This document shows positions 49,588 to 60,380 of a stretch of DNA of 64,000 nt, piece after piece (the stretch's first letter is position 1; each line of letters opens with the position of its first letter). Source of the stretch: Ulva prolifera (lineage: Eukaryota; Chlorophyta; Ulvophyceae; Ulvales; Ulvaceae). Position numbers and translations under genes: made by a program. Under the pieces are notes generated by a model. That model did not search any database. It saw only the letters and a program-made list of their open reading frames with translations, and had not been told where the DNA came from. The DNA lies in contig CM041197.1 of assembly GCA_023078555.1 (NCBI GenBank), positions 10,412,552 through 10,476,551 of the forward strand, written 5' to 3'.

Positions 49588-50454
49588 CTAAGATTCCCCT
49601 GTAATGCAGGCATCGTGTCCGGACGTCTCCTTAACGACTCTGCGGGGTGCAGCACAATGAATCAAACTAGAGCAGCAGTTGCAATATCGCAAACTGCTGA
49701 CTGCTGCCTTATGTGTGGGGCTTGTGTTCAGCCTCTTTGACTGTCGGCGGGTCCGGGTTTTGAGCCGTGGCGGCCGTGACATGGTGGTTGGCGCAGCAGG
49801 ATGATTGCTCCTGGTGCGTTGTGCCCGTTGTAACAGGTGTGTGAGCTTAAGTCGTGATGTTTTCGGGAACTGATCTATGATGATATCACGTTGTGCCGTG
49901 GATGCGTTCTGGAACAGATAATCGGCTACTTTTTCTAGGCAACTGTTAAGCTCACTCGGTGGTAACCACAAGTCATGTTGTGATGAATAACCCTTCCATC
50001 GAACGAGGAAGTGTGGGCTTCGTGTGGGGCCTGTGACAGAAGATTGTGACGCAGGGCAGTGGGTGCGGCGGTAATCTAATATCGCTTCTACCTCAAACAC
50101 TGCTTCAGAATCAGTGCGTGCCGTGTGGTCTGGTACAGTCGTGCACTCATGATAATATGCTTCTTTATACGGCTTGAGGCACGAAAAATTAAAAACATCA
50201 TGCATTCGCAATGCTTGTAATGTTTCCGGAAGTTGGATTCTTGCGGCGCGGGAGCCGACCAGTTCGAGTATCTGACACGGACCAATCCAGCGTGCTGTGA
50301 ACTTGCGGCGCAGTGATGGGTGGTGTAGTGCGACCTTGGACAGAGACAGCAGGACAGGTTTCCCCACAGTAAATTCACTAGATGTTTTGATGGCACCAGC
50401 CCACATGCTTTGTTTTGCCTCACACAATGCTTGTTTGGCCAAGTGATAATACAT
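49588..50454 (-). pseudogene. pol: chromovirus integrase C-terminus and chromodomain
   Basis: This 288-residue frame is in the same reading frame as the main pol ORF and separated from it by one TAA at 50487-50485. It carries the GPY/F-like module (FTARWIGPCQILE), a HDVFNFSCLKPY segment, and a chromodomain at about residues 121-169 (VEAILDYRR ... FLVRWKGYSSQHDLW). Chromodomains of such elements bind methylated histone H3 and steer insertion toward heterochromatin. A Lys/Arg-rich tail follows. The TAA removes these parts from the polyprotein unless it is read through. Confidence 0.88.
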
Positions 50455-50484
50455 GCGATGTAGTACAGATGTGTGCAGTCGGTG

Positions 50485-53400
50485 TTATTCCGGCAAATTA
50501 AATGCAATTGCTGTCGGGGACAATGGTGGGGTAATGCGGTTAAGTTGGAAGGGAGTACACCTTGTGCTAGCGTTCTTACCACTGTTGATGCTGAATTCAA
50601 CATGTGGCAAGAATGTGTCCCAGTCATCATGAGCTGGGCTGACAAAATGGCGGAGGGCCTCCTCAATCACACGGTTGAGGCGCTCTACCTGTCCATTTGC
50701 CCGTGGGTGGTATGAAAATGTCAGTTTTAGATTGATGCCCATGTGATCACAAATGCTTTTGAAAAATTTGTTGTTCCACTGGACACCCCTATCACTGCAT
50801 ATGCCTAGTGGTAGGCCATAATGTGGATATATGTGCATGAAGAATAGCTTGGCAAAGCCGGGTCCGTCTAATGTGCTATCGGTTGGGATGAGTCTTACCA
50901 TCTTTGAGAACTGGTCTACAAAGACGACAATGCAGTCAAACCCTGATTGTGTGCGTGGCAGTTGAGTGATCATGTCTAAACTTACTACTCTCCAGCATGC
51001 AGTTGGCACAGGTAAAGGTGACAATGTGCTGTCAGAACACCCTGGTGACTTCATTAACTGACATGAATGGCATTGCTTGACGAAATGTTCAATGTCAGTA
51101 CTTATGTCAGGCCAGTGAAATGTGTCCATGATGAATGCCTGTGTGCGCTTGATGCCCATGTGAGCATGCCAGGGGTGTACATGATGCCACAGCAGTATTT
51201 GTTTTCTGAGGTTATCATGGTCAGGCACCACTAGTTTGTGGTCCAAAAAATATGCTTGTAAGTGTTTATCGTATCTATACTTAGGAGACGGATTTTTGAA
51301 CATTTCGTCGTGTGAGTACCCTATGCGCATCCTATCCCAAAAGTCATCCAAGGCAGTATCTAGTGACAAATGTGCATCATGTTGTGATTGTAATTGCGTA
51401 CCGATCTCTTCGAAGGAAGTCTGATCCAACACCAGATCCTGCTGTTCAGGGGGCTGGGCCGTCTCCTCGGAGGGCTGCGCTGACTTCTCGCTGCTTTGGG
51501 TCTGCTGATCCGCCGAGTTCGCGGGTCTCTGATGCAGGCCTGGTGGCGGCAGGAATGGGGGCGGTGGTAACTGCTGCTCCTGGGGATCCGGCAGCAGATG
51601 CTCTGTCCGGTGAAGGCTGCTGGAGCTGCTGAAAATGGCCGGTCGCTGTGGTGCTGGGGTCTGAGGTGGCGGTGCGCCATTTGGCGGTCCGCTGACGTTT
51701 GACGAGATCCGTGACGCTGCTGCCATCAGCTGGATCGGCTGAATGTGTCTGGCCGAAGGTGAACTGATATTGGCCGCTGACACGGCACACGGCAATCTCG
51801 GAGGGGGACCCGGTGGGCAGGTGGCCTGGGTGGGACCACTTGATGGTGCCTGTGATGATTGGAGGGGGGGAAAATCCACCGGTGAGATTGGCCTGCGGAC
51901 TAAAAGGTTTGTTAATGCTAATGCCTGGTAGGGCTGGTGAGGGGTTTCCGCTGACAGTGTGTCTCCGTCGTGTAGTGTGACCTCTGTATTAGGTAGGTGT
52001 GTAGCTCTGCTGAGTGCATCGGCTACATAATTAGCATCGCCCGGAATGTAAGTGATCCTCCAATCAATGCGTGATAGTGATTCGAGCCACCTAGCATGCT
52101 TGCCGGTTAGCTTCTTCTGTGTCTGTAAAAATCTCAGGGGGTTGTGATCTGAGTGGATGAACACAGGTTGGTTGTTTTCCAAGTAACAGCGCCATTGTCG
52201 ATATGCAAACACAATTGCTCCTAACTCTTTTTCGAGCGTGTAATAATTTTCTTCTGATTTGTTCAATTTGTGCCCTATCCATGCAATGGGAGCTAAACTG
52301 CCCTCATGTTCCTGTGTCAGTACAGCGCCGTATGCGTAATCGGATGCATCTGTGTAGATGTGATATGATTTGTCATTATCAGGGTGGCGCATGAATGTGG
52401 CGTTGACCAGTGCTTGCTTGATGTTGTTGAATGATTCATTGCATTGTACAGTCCAAGGCAGTTGTTCCTTTGTGTTCACACGTTGCAATAATGGGCCAGC
52501 TAATGTCGGAAACTTCGGAATGAATCTCCTGAAATATCCTGCCAGTCCTAAGAATGATCTGATGTGGTTAGGTGATTTTTGTAGATCTGATATGGGCCAA
52601 TTCTGCAGAACCTCCACTTTGTATGGATCCGGCTTGACAGTATCAGCTGTGACGATATGGCCAAGATACTTAATTTCTTGCAGAGCAAATTGACACTTGT
52701 CTGTGTTGCAAAAGAAATTATGTTCCTTGAGTCGGGTGAGAACAATATCTAAATTTTTCGCATGCTGCTCTTCAGATCGTGCCAATACAATGATGTCATC
52801 GAGATATGCTAAGCAAATGTGACCTATGAGACCTTTCAGTACTACATTGACTGCCTGTTGAAATACAGATGGTGCATTGGTCAGACCGAATGGCATAACT
52901 GTCCACTGGTACAGACCGTCGGGCGTGCGAAAAGCAGTCTTCGGACCCGCGGATTCTGATAACTTGATCTGATGATATCCGGACTGTAGGTCTAATGCTG
53001 AGAAATACTTGTGCCCACATAGTTTGTCCAGCAGATAGTCAATTCGTGGCAATGGGTAGGTGTTCTTGACTGTGTTTTCGTTGAGATATCTATAATCAAT
53101 GCAGAGTCTGAGTTTGCCTCCCGGCTTTGGTGCAAACAACACACAAGATGCCCATGGTGAAACGGATGGAACTACCCACCCCATTGTGATTAAGTGTTGT
53201 AATTGTTTCTCTAATTCGAGTTGTTCCCTAGGTGTGAGGCGATACTGTCGTGCTGCTCTAGGTCGGGCACCTGGCAGTAAGTCAATGTCCATCTCAAAAC
53301 CAGATGCACTCGTGTTCGGCGGAGCTGGTCCTAATGTGCCACCTGGGGCCTTGTGCTTAGTGATGACGTCTTGCACAACTTGAGGGATGTTCTGTATGCT

Positions 53401-54438
53401 CTGTGGCTGATGTGCAGGCGCATTTTGTTCTGATAGGTAACCCTTTTTATTAGCACAGCACATATTTGTGTTTTCCACTGTGGGCTTGATGTGAGCTATG
53501 TATAGCGGTTGTGTGCCTTTTCGTGCTTTCTTTGTGAGTGATTTAATTTCTCTCTGTGTCATTGAGAAATCATCCAGGTCACTTGTCTCAGATGTGACCT
53601 TGGTGTGATTTCGATGTATCACATGCCACCACAGCTTCCCTTTCCGTTTGCATATCTGCTTGGGATTCGGAACTGTGATGATAATGCGTGGACTCTGGAA
53701 ATTAACTTGCATGTTGACAGTGGATATGACATCTAGGGCAAACAGTGCTTCGTTTGGATGGTGCTCTGTGCTTGCAGTTGGTAGTGATTCAACAACTGTG
53801 AACTTGACCTCTATGACATGTCTTCCTACTCTGGTTGGCAATTTGATGAAACCAAGACACGCTGCTTCTGATGCTGATACCCCCATTGTGGTGGTGTGTG
53901 TTGATGTGAACGCAATTGAGTGTCGTGACAAGAACGCAGAGGTGATCATGCTGTGGTTTGCGGCTGTGTCAACCAACGCCTTGCACATGTGACCATTTAT
54001 GCGAGCAGGCATAGTGCATATTAAATCCATGAACTCTGCAGATTTGTATGCCACTGCAGCTTTATGAGAAGGCAGTATGGATGCTTTTTGATTGGTGACC
54101 AGAGTGCATATATGGTACTTTTGTTTCCTTGGGACTGCAGCACCGGCTGTGTATTGCAAGATGTTACATGCTTCGTCCACTGTGGGCATGGTGTGCCGGC
54201 GCAAATATGGTGTGTATGCGTTTGATTCAAACACGCGTGCAGGGATGACTAATGTGATCTTATGTGAGTTCATGTCAATTGTATGCACATGCCGCAGTGC
54301 TACATGTGCATCTTCAGTACATGGTAACGTAATCGTGATGTTCCCTGTGAGCTTATGCATGTCAAACAAGGAGTCGCTGCCTGACTTGAGTTGGGAATCA
54401 AAGTGTATACAAGCAAGTGGTCGTGCTGATTCCGCCAA
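50485..54438 (-). CDS. pol: chromovirus pol: protease, reverse transcriptase, RNase H, integrase core
   Basis: This 1317-residue frame contains a protease-like region with ALVDTAANHSMI near residue 160 (Ala where DTGA/DSGA has Gly), RT with FSALDLQSGYHQIKL and YLDD near residue 546, RNase H with YTDASDYAYG near residue 696, a Pro/Gln-rich linker, and integrase with HHCC (HAHMG to CHSC) and DDE residues (SLDMITQ, CSDRGVQW, NGQVERLN). The frame is open upstream to a TGA at 54495-54493, beyond which the nucleocapsid frame continues in phase. Translation may therefore need stop readthrough or a frameshift. It ends at a TAA before the chromodomain part. Confidence 0.93.
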   Translation of the reverse strand: MAESARPLACIHFDSQLKSGSDSLFDMHKLTGNITITLPCTEDAHVALRHVHTIDMNSHKITLVIPARVFESNAYTPYLRRHTMPTVDEACNILQYTAGAAVPRKQKYHICTLVTNQKASILPSHKAAVAYKSAEFMDLICTMPARINGHMCKALVDTAANHSMITSAFLSRHSIAFTSTHTTTMGVSASEAACLGFIKLPTRVGRHVIEVKFTVVESLPTASTEHHPNEALFALDVISTVNMQVNFQSPRIIITVPNPKQICKRKGKLWWHVIHRNHTKVTSETSDLDDFSMTQREIKSLTKKARKGTQPLYIAHIKPTVENTNMCCANKKGYLSEQNAPAHQPQSIQNIPQVVQDVITKHKAPGGTLGPAPPNTSASGFEMDIDLLPGARPRAARQYRLTPREQLELEKQLQHLITMGWVVPSVSPWASCVLFAPKPGGKLRLCIDYRYLNENTVKNTYPLPRIDYLLDKLCGHKYFSALDLQSGYHQIKLSESAGPKTAFRTPDGLYQWTVMPFGLTNAPSVFQQAVNVVLKGLIGHICLAYLDDIIVLARSEEQHAKNLDIVLTRLKEHNFFCNTDKCQFALQEIKYLGHIVTADTVKPDPYKVEVLQNWPISDLQKSPNHIRSFLGLAGYFRRFIPKFPTLAGPLLQRVNTKEQLPWTVQCNESFNNIKQALVNATFMRHPDNDKSYHIYTDASDYAYGAVLTQEHEGSLAPIAWIGHKLNKSEENYYTLEKELGAIVFAYRQWRCYLENNQPVFIHSDHNPLRFLQTQKKLTGKHARWLESLSRIDWRITYIPGDANYVADALSRATHLPNTEVTLHDGDTLSAETPHQPYQALALTNLLVRRPISPVDFPPLQSSQAPSSGPTQATCPPGPPPRLPCAVSAANISSPSARHIQPIQLMAAASRISSNVSGPPNGAPPPQTPAPQRPAIFSSSSSLHRTEHLLPDPQEQQLPPPPFLPPPGLHQRPANSADQQTQSSEKSAQPSEETAQPPEQQDLVLDQTSFEEIGTQLQSQHDAHLSLDTALDDFWDRMRIGYSHDEMFKNPSPKYRYDKHLQAYFLDHKLVVPDHDNLRKQILLWHHVHPWHAHMGIKRTQAFIMDTFHWPDISTDIEHFVKQCHSCQLMKSPGCSDSTLSPLPVPTACWRVVSLDMITQLPRTQSGFDCIVVFVDQFSKMVRLIPTDSTLDGPGFAKLFFMHIYPHYGLPLGICSDRGVQWNNKFFKSICDHMGINLKLTFSYHPRANGQVERLNRVIEEALRHFVSPAHDDWDTFLPHVEFSINSGKNASTRCTPFQLNRITPPLSPTAIAFNLPE

Positions 54439-54492
54439 GACATGTGGCTCTACCGCCCACTGTGGGCATGATGTGGACGGCTTGCCGATTTC

Positions 54493-55152
54493 TCAGCGGA
54501 TATGCTGTTGGGTGTCATGTCGTGGCCGCTTGGACTTGTCAGAGCCCTTGCGGTTGGGATCATACCGGTCGCGTTTGGCGCCGTCTTGCTGTCGCGTGCC
54601 CGAGCTGCTAGGCAATATTGCATATGCGAGGGGGACCATCTGACGCGTCTGGTTGAACGCGTCCTGAAAGAACGCCTCGCGGTTCGCTGTAGGCACAAGT
54701 TCGTTGAATGTAGGGCACTCGCTGATAGGATGCATGGGGTGCGTCTGATTGAGACCCTTGCCATTTGGGCAGAGTGGGCACTGCTTCTTGGGGTGCAAAT
54801 GTGTCATGCGCATCATTGCCTGACATACGCTGAGGGGTGTTGCTTTGACTGAGGGGGGTAGTGGTCCTGTTGCGCATGACAACGCAACATGCACTGCCGT
54901 GCTGCCGCCCGCGAGTTCCTTTTCGATCGCCGTTATGAGATCCGGCGACCGTCTGATGCCTGGAAGCTGACGGTACTCGTTGAACCGAATCTTGAACTTG
55001 TCTAGGCTGTCGGTGTGACACATCTCTTTCAAGAAAGGGATATGACCTGGCTTATCTGAAGATGCTGAGGGTCCCTTAGGCTGACGAGGTGGCTGCACAC
55101 TAGATCTAGAGTTCCTGTTAGGGGGTTGCAGTGCCGCCGCCGCGGCTTGCAA
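54493..55152 (-). CDS. gag: chromovirus gag C-terminal part (nucleocapsid-like)
   Basis: It contains a single zinc-knuckle-like motif (CPLC, then a histidine and a cysteine in HPISEC) and a basic, disordered end. It is in the same frame as pol, split from it by a TGA. It is in the +1 frame relative to the capsid ORF at 55157-55910, with the frames overlapping near 55160-55200, so either one base was lost or a +1 shift is used. Confidence 0.75.
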   Translation of the reverse strand: MQAAAAALQPPNRNSRSSVQPPRQPKGPSASSDKPGHIPFLKEMCHTDSLDKFKIRFNEYRQLPGIRRSPDLITAIEKELAGGSTAVHVALSCATGPLPPSVKATPLSVCQAMMRMTHLHPKKQCPLCPNGKGLNQTHPMHPISECPTFNELVPTANREAFFQDAFNQTRQMVPLAYAILPSSSGTRQQDGAKRDRYDPNRKGSDKSKRPRHDTQQHIR

Positions 55153-55156
55153 CCGT

Positions 55157-55910
55157 TTAAACGTTAAATTTGCCGGCCGGCGGGGTATGTCTACGGTTCG
55201 ATTTCAACCGTGCGTAATCAAATCGGTTTTCCGAAACAACACAATTAAAACGTTTGACCGTGTTCGCGGATTCTCGGACTTGCAACAGTTGTGACACTGA
55301 CCATTCTATGAATGCAGTAGCGACCGTGTCTGCTTTTTCTGTGGATTCATTCATTGCAGGTTTCAATTCGTCGTTAAACTTAACCAGCAGTTGTGACAGC
55401 GGTAAGAACATCGTGAGCGTCGAGCTGACGGCTGATGTGCTTTGAGGTTGCATGAGTTGCTGCAGCTTTGTGAACAGTATGCATGCGAAGTCAATACGTG
55501 ATAGTCTACCAGGCATATGTGGGTAATCAATAAAGATCAATCGGTAGTACTCTGTGACATGATGTATCAATTCATTAAAATCAGCGGACTCATCTACGTT
55601 GTATGACTGCCATGCCTGCTCAATGTTATGTCGGAATTGTCCATTCGTGAAGTAAAAGTCACGAATGGTCTCTAGCCATTGGCGGACAGTACAGTGAGGT
55701 CTCATTGCAGCGTGTTGTGCGACTGTGAAATGCTGCTCCGTGCGATCAAATGACGACATGAGATGTTGAATGACTTGTCGCTCGGACAAATGAGTGCAGT
55801 GCTTGCGTGCATGCAATGCGTCACTTTGGTACTTGTGCCATCGTAGTTCCGAAAGTTGGTCGCTTCGTAGACCCGAGAACGCGGGAAACGTGACAGACTT
55901 GAACGTGTAT
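55157..55910 (-). CDS. gag: chromovirus gag, capsid part right of the CACTA insertion
   Basis: The frame is open from the CACTA junction (FPAFSGLRSDQLSELRWHKY just inside it) to a TAA at 55157. FPAFSG followed by a Trp-rich helix region and long amphipathic helices is typical of Ty3-type capsids. It continues in phase with 60381-61297 across the transposon, because the insert plus its duplication is 4,467 bp, a multiple of three. Confidence 0.8.
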
Positions 55911-57551
55911 TCGCACTACAAGAAAGTTGACTACCCCAAGACTGCGTCTGGGGAGGTTTATGGAAAACGCTTGGGGCAGATCTGTGCCGTTGGGCGTAGC
56001 ACTTGGGGCACATTAGGCCATGTATTGGGGCCAATACATGCCAAGGGCAAATGCTGTACGTGAACACAACTAGCCGGATGCTGTGTAGGTTTGGCTCGTG
56101 TTGATGCAAATAAGCACATAGAAGACATTTAAGTGGTTTTGTAAGTGTTTGGGTCGCCGGGACTTGCTGCAGTGCAGCAGTAGTAAACCGCCCCAAACGC
56201 CGCACAACTGTATGGGGCAAACACGGGCAACGTCCGTTGCACATGCGTTGCCGCCACACTACATCACGGACTTAAGGAGACTAGCAATCAAGAATTGACA
56301 CGTAGATGGAGCGCAACTGTAGCGAGTTCGCATGCCTGGCAGATGATGCCCGATAGTGTGGCGAGTGCATGCTGTGTAGGATATTGGCAGCTCCCCGCAT
56401 CAAAGACTGTAGTGCCCATTCCAAGACGGTAGATGACAGATGCATTGCTCTATTGTCTATTTGTGATTGGCCGCTTTGATTCGACTTGCGTATACTCGTG
56501 AACAGGTTCCTACACGAGGTCGCGTGCACACGTAAATCGCCACCTACAGATGTCTAAGTCTGCCCCTGATGGTCAAGGGGTACAAACTGCCCTTGCCCAA
56601 GTGGCGGTTTTGTGGACATTAGGGGCAGAAACTGCCCTAACTGCAACAGGTGAGGTTTGGCATGCATTCCTAGGGGCACAAATCGTATGGACTGCCATTG
56701 CTAGGAAACGATGCTACACCGCAATGCAGGCCACGCACACCATTGCAGCTTGCATATATGCTTCCAGTGGTTTACAACTTGTTCACTATGTGGCTGCAAG
56801 TGGCTCTAGCTAGCCGAAAATTTAGTCACATGGCACTGATAAACATGCACGCCACTACACGCCACCAACCTGGATTGCACTGCCTTGGCAGGCTGTGCAG
56901 GAGCGACCACGGGTAAGGTTGGAACATGTTGACATCCTTCAATGTCAGACTATATGATCTTCACCCTGCCAGCCACTTATTTCTTGCCTCTACCCCGCCT
57001 GGCAATTCTCTGCATGAGATTCCTCATCAGTTAGCAAGTGTGAATCAAGGCTCAGCTCGGCTGCCGCATAGTGACAAGCACTCATAATCAGACTTACAGT
57101 CACTCGTTGCAAGTGGCCTTCAGGTGGCGAGCGCCACGTGGACAGGCGTGCACAGTCAAACGACATTCGCCAGGAAAGCTCACATGAACTCTACTGTGAG
57201 TGAAGGGTGACATACCGCTGCACAAGGCAAGTCCATATCTGCGCCGCTTGCTCCATAATTTGCGTTTGTATGGTTGCCTGTATACATGTACGTACATGAG
57301 ATCATTTAATATGAATCTTGCATTTGGGCAAAATTGTCATGTCACATCATCTAGTGGAGGGAAGAATATCAATGATCCGGCATTGGCGAGGAAACGCACC
57401 TTTGCTCGGGCGTAGTGTGTTAGCTGAGAGTGTTTGCTTCTGTGCCTTTGCAATTGCCTCTGTCTGCTTGATGCCAGCTGCTGAAGCCGCTCGCTTTTGT
57501 GATCTGGTCGTCTTACCTGTGACCGGTGGTCTTGATATCTATAGTTGCAGT

Positions 57552-57653
57552 GACAATTTTTTCCCCCATGTTGTATGACAGTCGTTTCATGCAAGACATC
57601 AGGCGGTGGCCGTTGCCTGGCTCAAAGCGCCTCACACAGCCTGATCAACAGAG
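57552..57653. mobile_element. 102-bp short retro-insert with 14-bp target duplication
   Basis: TCTATAGTTGCAGT flanks it at 57538-57551 and 57654-57667. A second copy of about 95 bases is at 58690-58784 in the same orientation. One end has a T-run followed by C (TTTTTTCCCC), which in reverse is an A-rich tail. Size and duplication suggest a SINE or a truncated LINE of a third family. Confidence 0.75.
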
Positions 57654-57698
57654 TCTATAGTTGCAGTTGCTGCAAAAGAGTCGCTACCCCCCCCTTCC

Positions 57699-57906
57699 CT
57701 AGGGAACAGCACGAGACTGCATCTCCGCTCGGACGGCAGCCATGGCCTGGGCATACATCTGGGCCTTAAGTTCATTGATGTCAACCCCGGAAGCAATACC
57801 TGCCGAAGTCATTGCAGCTGTATCTGCAACCCCTGGAGGAGCATTCCTATACTTGTCCAGCTGCTGCTCAGCTCTTGCATTGGAATCGATCCGGAGCACT
57901 ACCTCT
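57699..57906 (-). CDS. possible terminal exon inside the CACTA element, unknown
   Basis: A minus frame of about 69 codons ends MQSRAVP and a stop. It is Ala/Gln-rich and helical (DINELKAQMYAQAMAAVRAEM) and is preceded by a plausible acceptor (CTACGCAG). It does not resemble transposase. It may be a captured host exon. Confidence 0.3.
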
Positions 57907-58689
57907 GCAAGCTGCGTAGGATCACAAAAACATGAAAGAATTGAACCTGATGACGGCCTTCATGATATATCTGCAATCAAGCAATATTTTGAGACGCTTG
58001 AATGATGAAGCAAAGTAGCATTTAGGACAATGGCTCGTCACATCAGATGAAAGCGGCCAGCATCGTACCTGTGCAGGAAACATGTTTCCAACATGGCCAT
58101 CGCATACTGCCTGCCTGAAGCACATAAGGGACGATGTTTGTATGCTGGTTACGTTGCGGATGTTGCAGACCTGCACCGACGTCCGTTCAAAATGCAGATT
58201 TTGGGTCCAGCCAAGCATTCAGCATTCAGTGCCAATGCCGCAGCACTCAAGCAGCATGTGAATGCAGAAGTCAACATGTCACACCTTTGCATCGTGAACA
58301 CCTACTGATCAGGCTCTGTTTGAGATTGTGGCCATGGCTGATCAAAATCGTCAGTCCACAGTAGCGTTGATTGCACCTACACATTGATTGCTGCCAACAC
58401 TGCTGAATCTAGTATTGTAATGGCAGCATGATTTAAATACGTGAGTTCGGCAGGTATGATAATACGGTACAAATTTCGTGCAACTGACGAGACCAAGCAC
58501 CACCAGGCAAAGGAAACCGAGAACGTGCCTTTGCAAATTATCACTATCCAAAAACTTCGAAGCTCTTTAGCCTTGAAGCGTGTGGCCGACCCTGCAGAGG
58601 TACATCAAGTGTTTCCGCACGCGCTGTCCTAAAATCGGAACGTGAATCCTTCATCTGACGCACGTCCATTGACGAAAGCTTCAGAAACA

Positions 58690-58784
58690 AATTTTTTCCC
58701 ATATTGTATGACAGTCGTTTCATGCAAGACATCAGGCGGTGGCCGTTGCCTGGCTCAAAGCGCCTCACACAGCCTGATCAACAA
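58690..58784. repeat. second copy of the 102-bp retro-insert
   Basis: Nearly identical to 57555-57650, with small changes in the T/C-rich end. I could not define a target duplication. Confidence 0.7.
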
Positions 58785-59225
58785 TCACAGCGCGAATGCG
58801 GTATATCTCGACAAATACCGCAGCAGATCAGACCTTGATAGCCATCCATAATATCCGTGTGTGTTCGCCTGTAAGCGCGCTGATAATGCATACCATCTTC
58901 TCGAATGTTGCCGGGAGTAGAGGCTAAGCCCGAGACAGACAAAGCTGCTCAACAACACAAGGCGAGCATGGCAAATCAAGCTACGAATGACTATGAAGTC
59001 AAATGCTTGGCTGCCTTCGACGGCTGGCTGTAACCGACGATGCAGTGAGCAATAGCAATCGGCTGCGAATCGATGCGTATTCTGGCAGTCTTGCCGCTTT
59101 GAAAATTCTGACGCTGTGCTACAACGTAATGCACACACGGGTGGTCGTCAGCTGCGCGTATGCTCTGATGTGATAGCATGTTCTCGCGAGTGGCAAGAAG
59201 GTCCCATGGCCACAGGTACACTGGT

Positions 59226-59396
59226 AGGTGTTACAAGGACAAAGCAAGCGAGGCAGGTAGCACCGCAAGCAAGAAGCAGGGGAAACGCACACCACGCAGC
59301 AAGCCACACGAAGCGCACACCAAATCACCCACGCAACGGCAGCACCCGCGCCGGGCACAGCGACACGGCCACACAACCACACACACGCCCATGCCC
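59226..59396 (-). mobile_element. antisense LINE-B tail in the CACTA element, 171 bp
   Basis: The complement ends CTTGCTTTGTCCTTGTAAC, matching the LINE-B tail. ACACTGGT flanks it at 59218-59225 and 59397-59404. The CA-rich upper part corresponds to a GT-rich UTR like that of LINE-A. Confidence 0.7.
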
Positions 59397-60380
59397 ACAC
59401 TGGTGTACAGCTCGAGGGCCTCGCAATTGTGTGCATACAAGATTGAATTAAATATGCAGACGGCACATGAATACAAAATGAAGGGGGAGACACAGTTCTC
59501 CCGAACGATTGACCACAATCCCAAGCGGAGACATCAACTGGAACTGCGGCTGTCTCACCTGCCAACATTAGATCATCACAGAGTAGCAACTTGAATATGA
59601 ACCAAAAGTGGCGCTTGGTCACTGCTCACTCAGCGATCGTTGTATTGAAACCGCTTTTCGCAGAGAACCGCACTTCGAGTTTGCGAGCATAGGCACACGC
59701 TAGATCCTGGCAACAGCACTGATTTGCAGCATGGGGATGTACAAATACTGTCAGCGACGCACACGGTCCTGGTCACTATGTCCGATGAGATTGGCAGGTC
59801 TCACGGGAGTCCAGCGGTAAGACACAACAGCGCGAGCAGCGCATGTCAGGCCTGCAATCGGCCCGCTCGCAGTGTTCCCTTCTAAGACTCACCAATAATG
59901 CAAACAGAAGAGAACACTATGATGCCGTACAAGTGACTGTGAATGCTGATACTGCGCTTGCAAGCAAGTTGGCTGTGTACTATTTCGCCAAACGGTATCC
60001 CCTCGCCAATCGTTGAGCTCGCGCCGTGCGGTTACCAAATATGTTCGTGGGGCCACAGTGCGTCCTCTGATACGTCCACGTTGTGCGTCCGAGTCCCTTG
60101 TGCCGATCATTCAAGGTGCCCTTGCACCAATCCATGAATGTGCCCCTTCTGCTTCGAGATGGTGGCCGGCCATGGAAACAACCCCGAGCAGTGCTGCACA
60201 GATCTGCCCCTGACCGCCACTGTGGCTCTGGAGTGAGCGTGGCGAGTTCTGCCCCCAACTGCTGTATGCTGAAACAGCCCCTGATGCAGAAAGGGGCAGT
60301 AATGCCCTCAGCCCACCGGCCCCTGATCCAGAAAGGGCACTTTGCTCAACTCTGGGGAAGTCAAGTTTCTTGTAGTGTCG

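Larger units (their letters stand above)
55914..60377. mobile_element. CACTA (EnSpm-type) transposon inserted in gag, 4,464 bp
   Basis: Both ends begin CACTACAAGAAA, and about 25 terminal bases match with two differences. The 3-bp duplication TCG is at 55911-55913 and 60378-60380. These are the defining traits of the superfamily. Subterminal GGGGCA/TGCCCC words recur near both ends, as expected of transposase-binding repeats. No recognisable TNP2-type transposase is encoded, so the copy is probably non-autonomous. It has itself received a 102-bp short retro-insert and a LINE-B tail. Confidence 0.93.
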
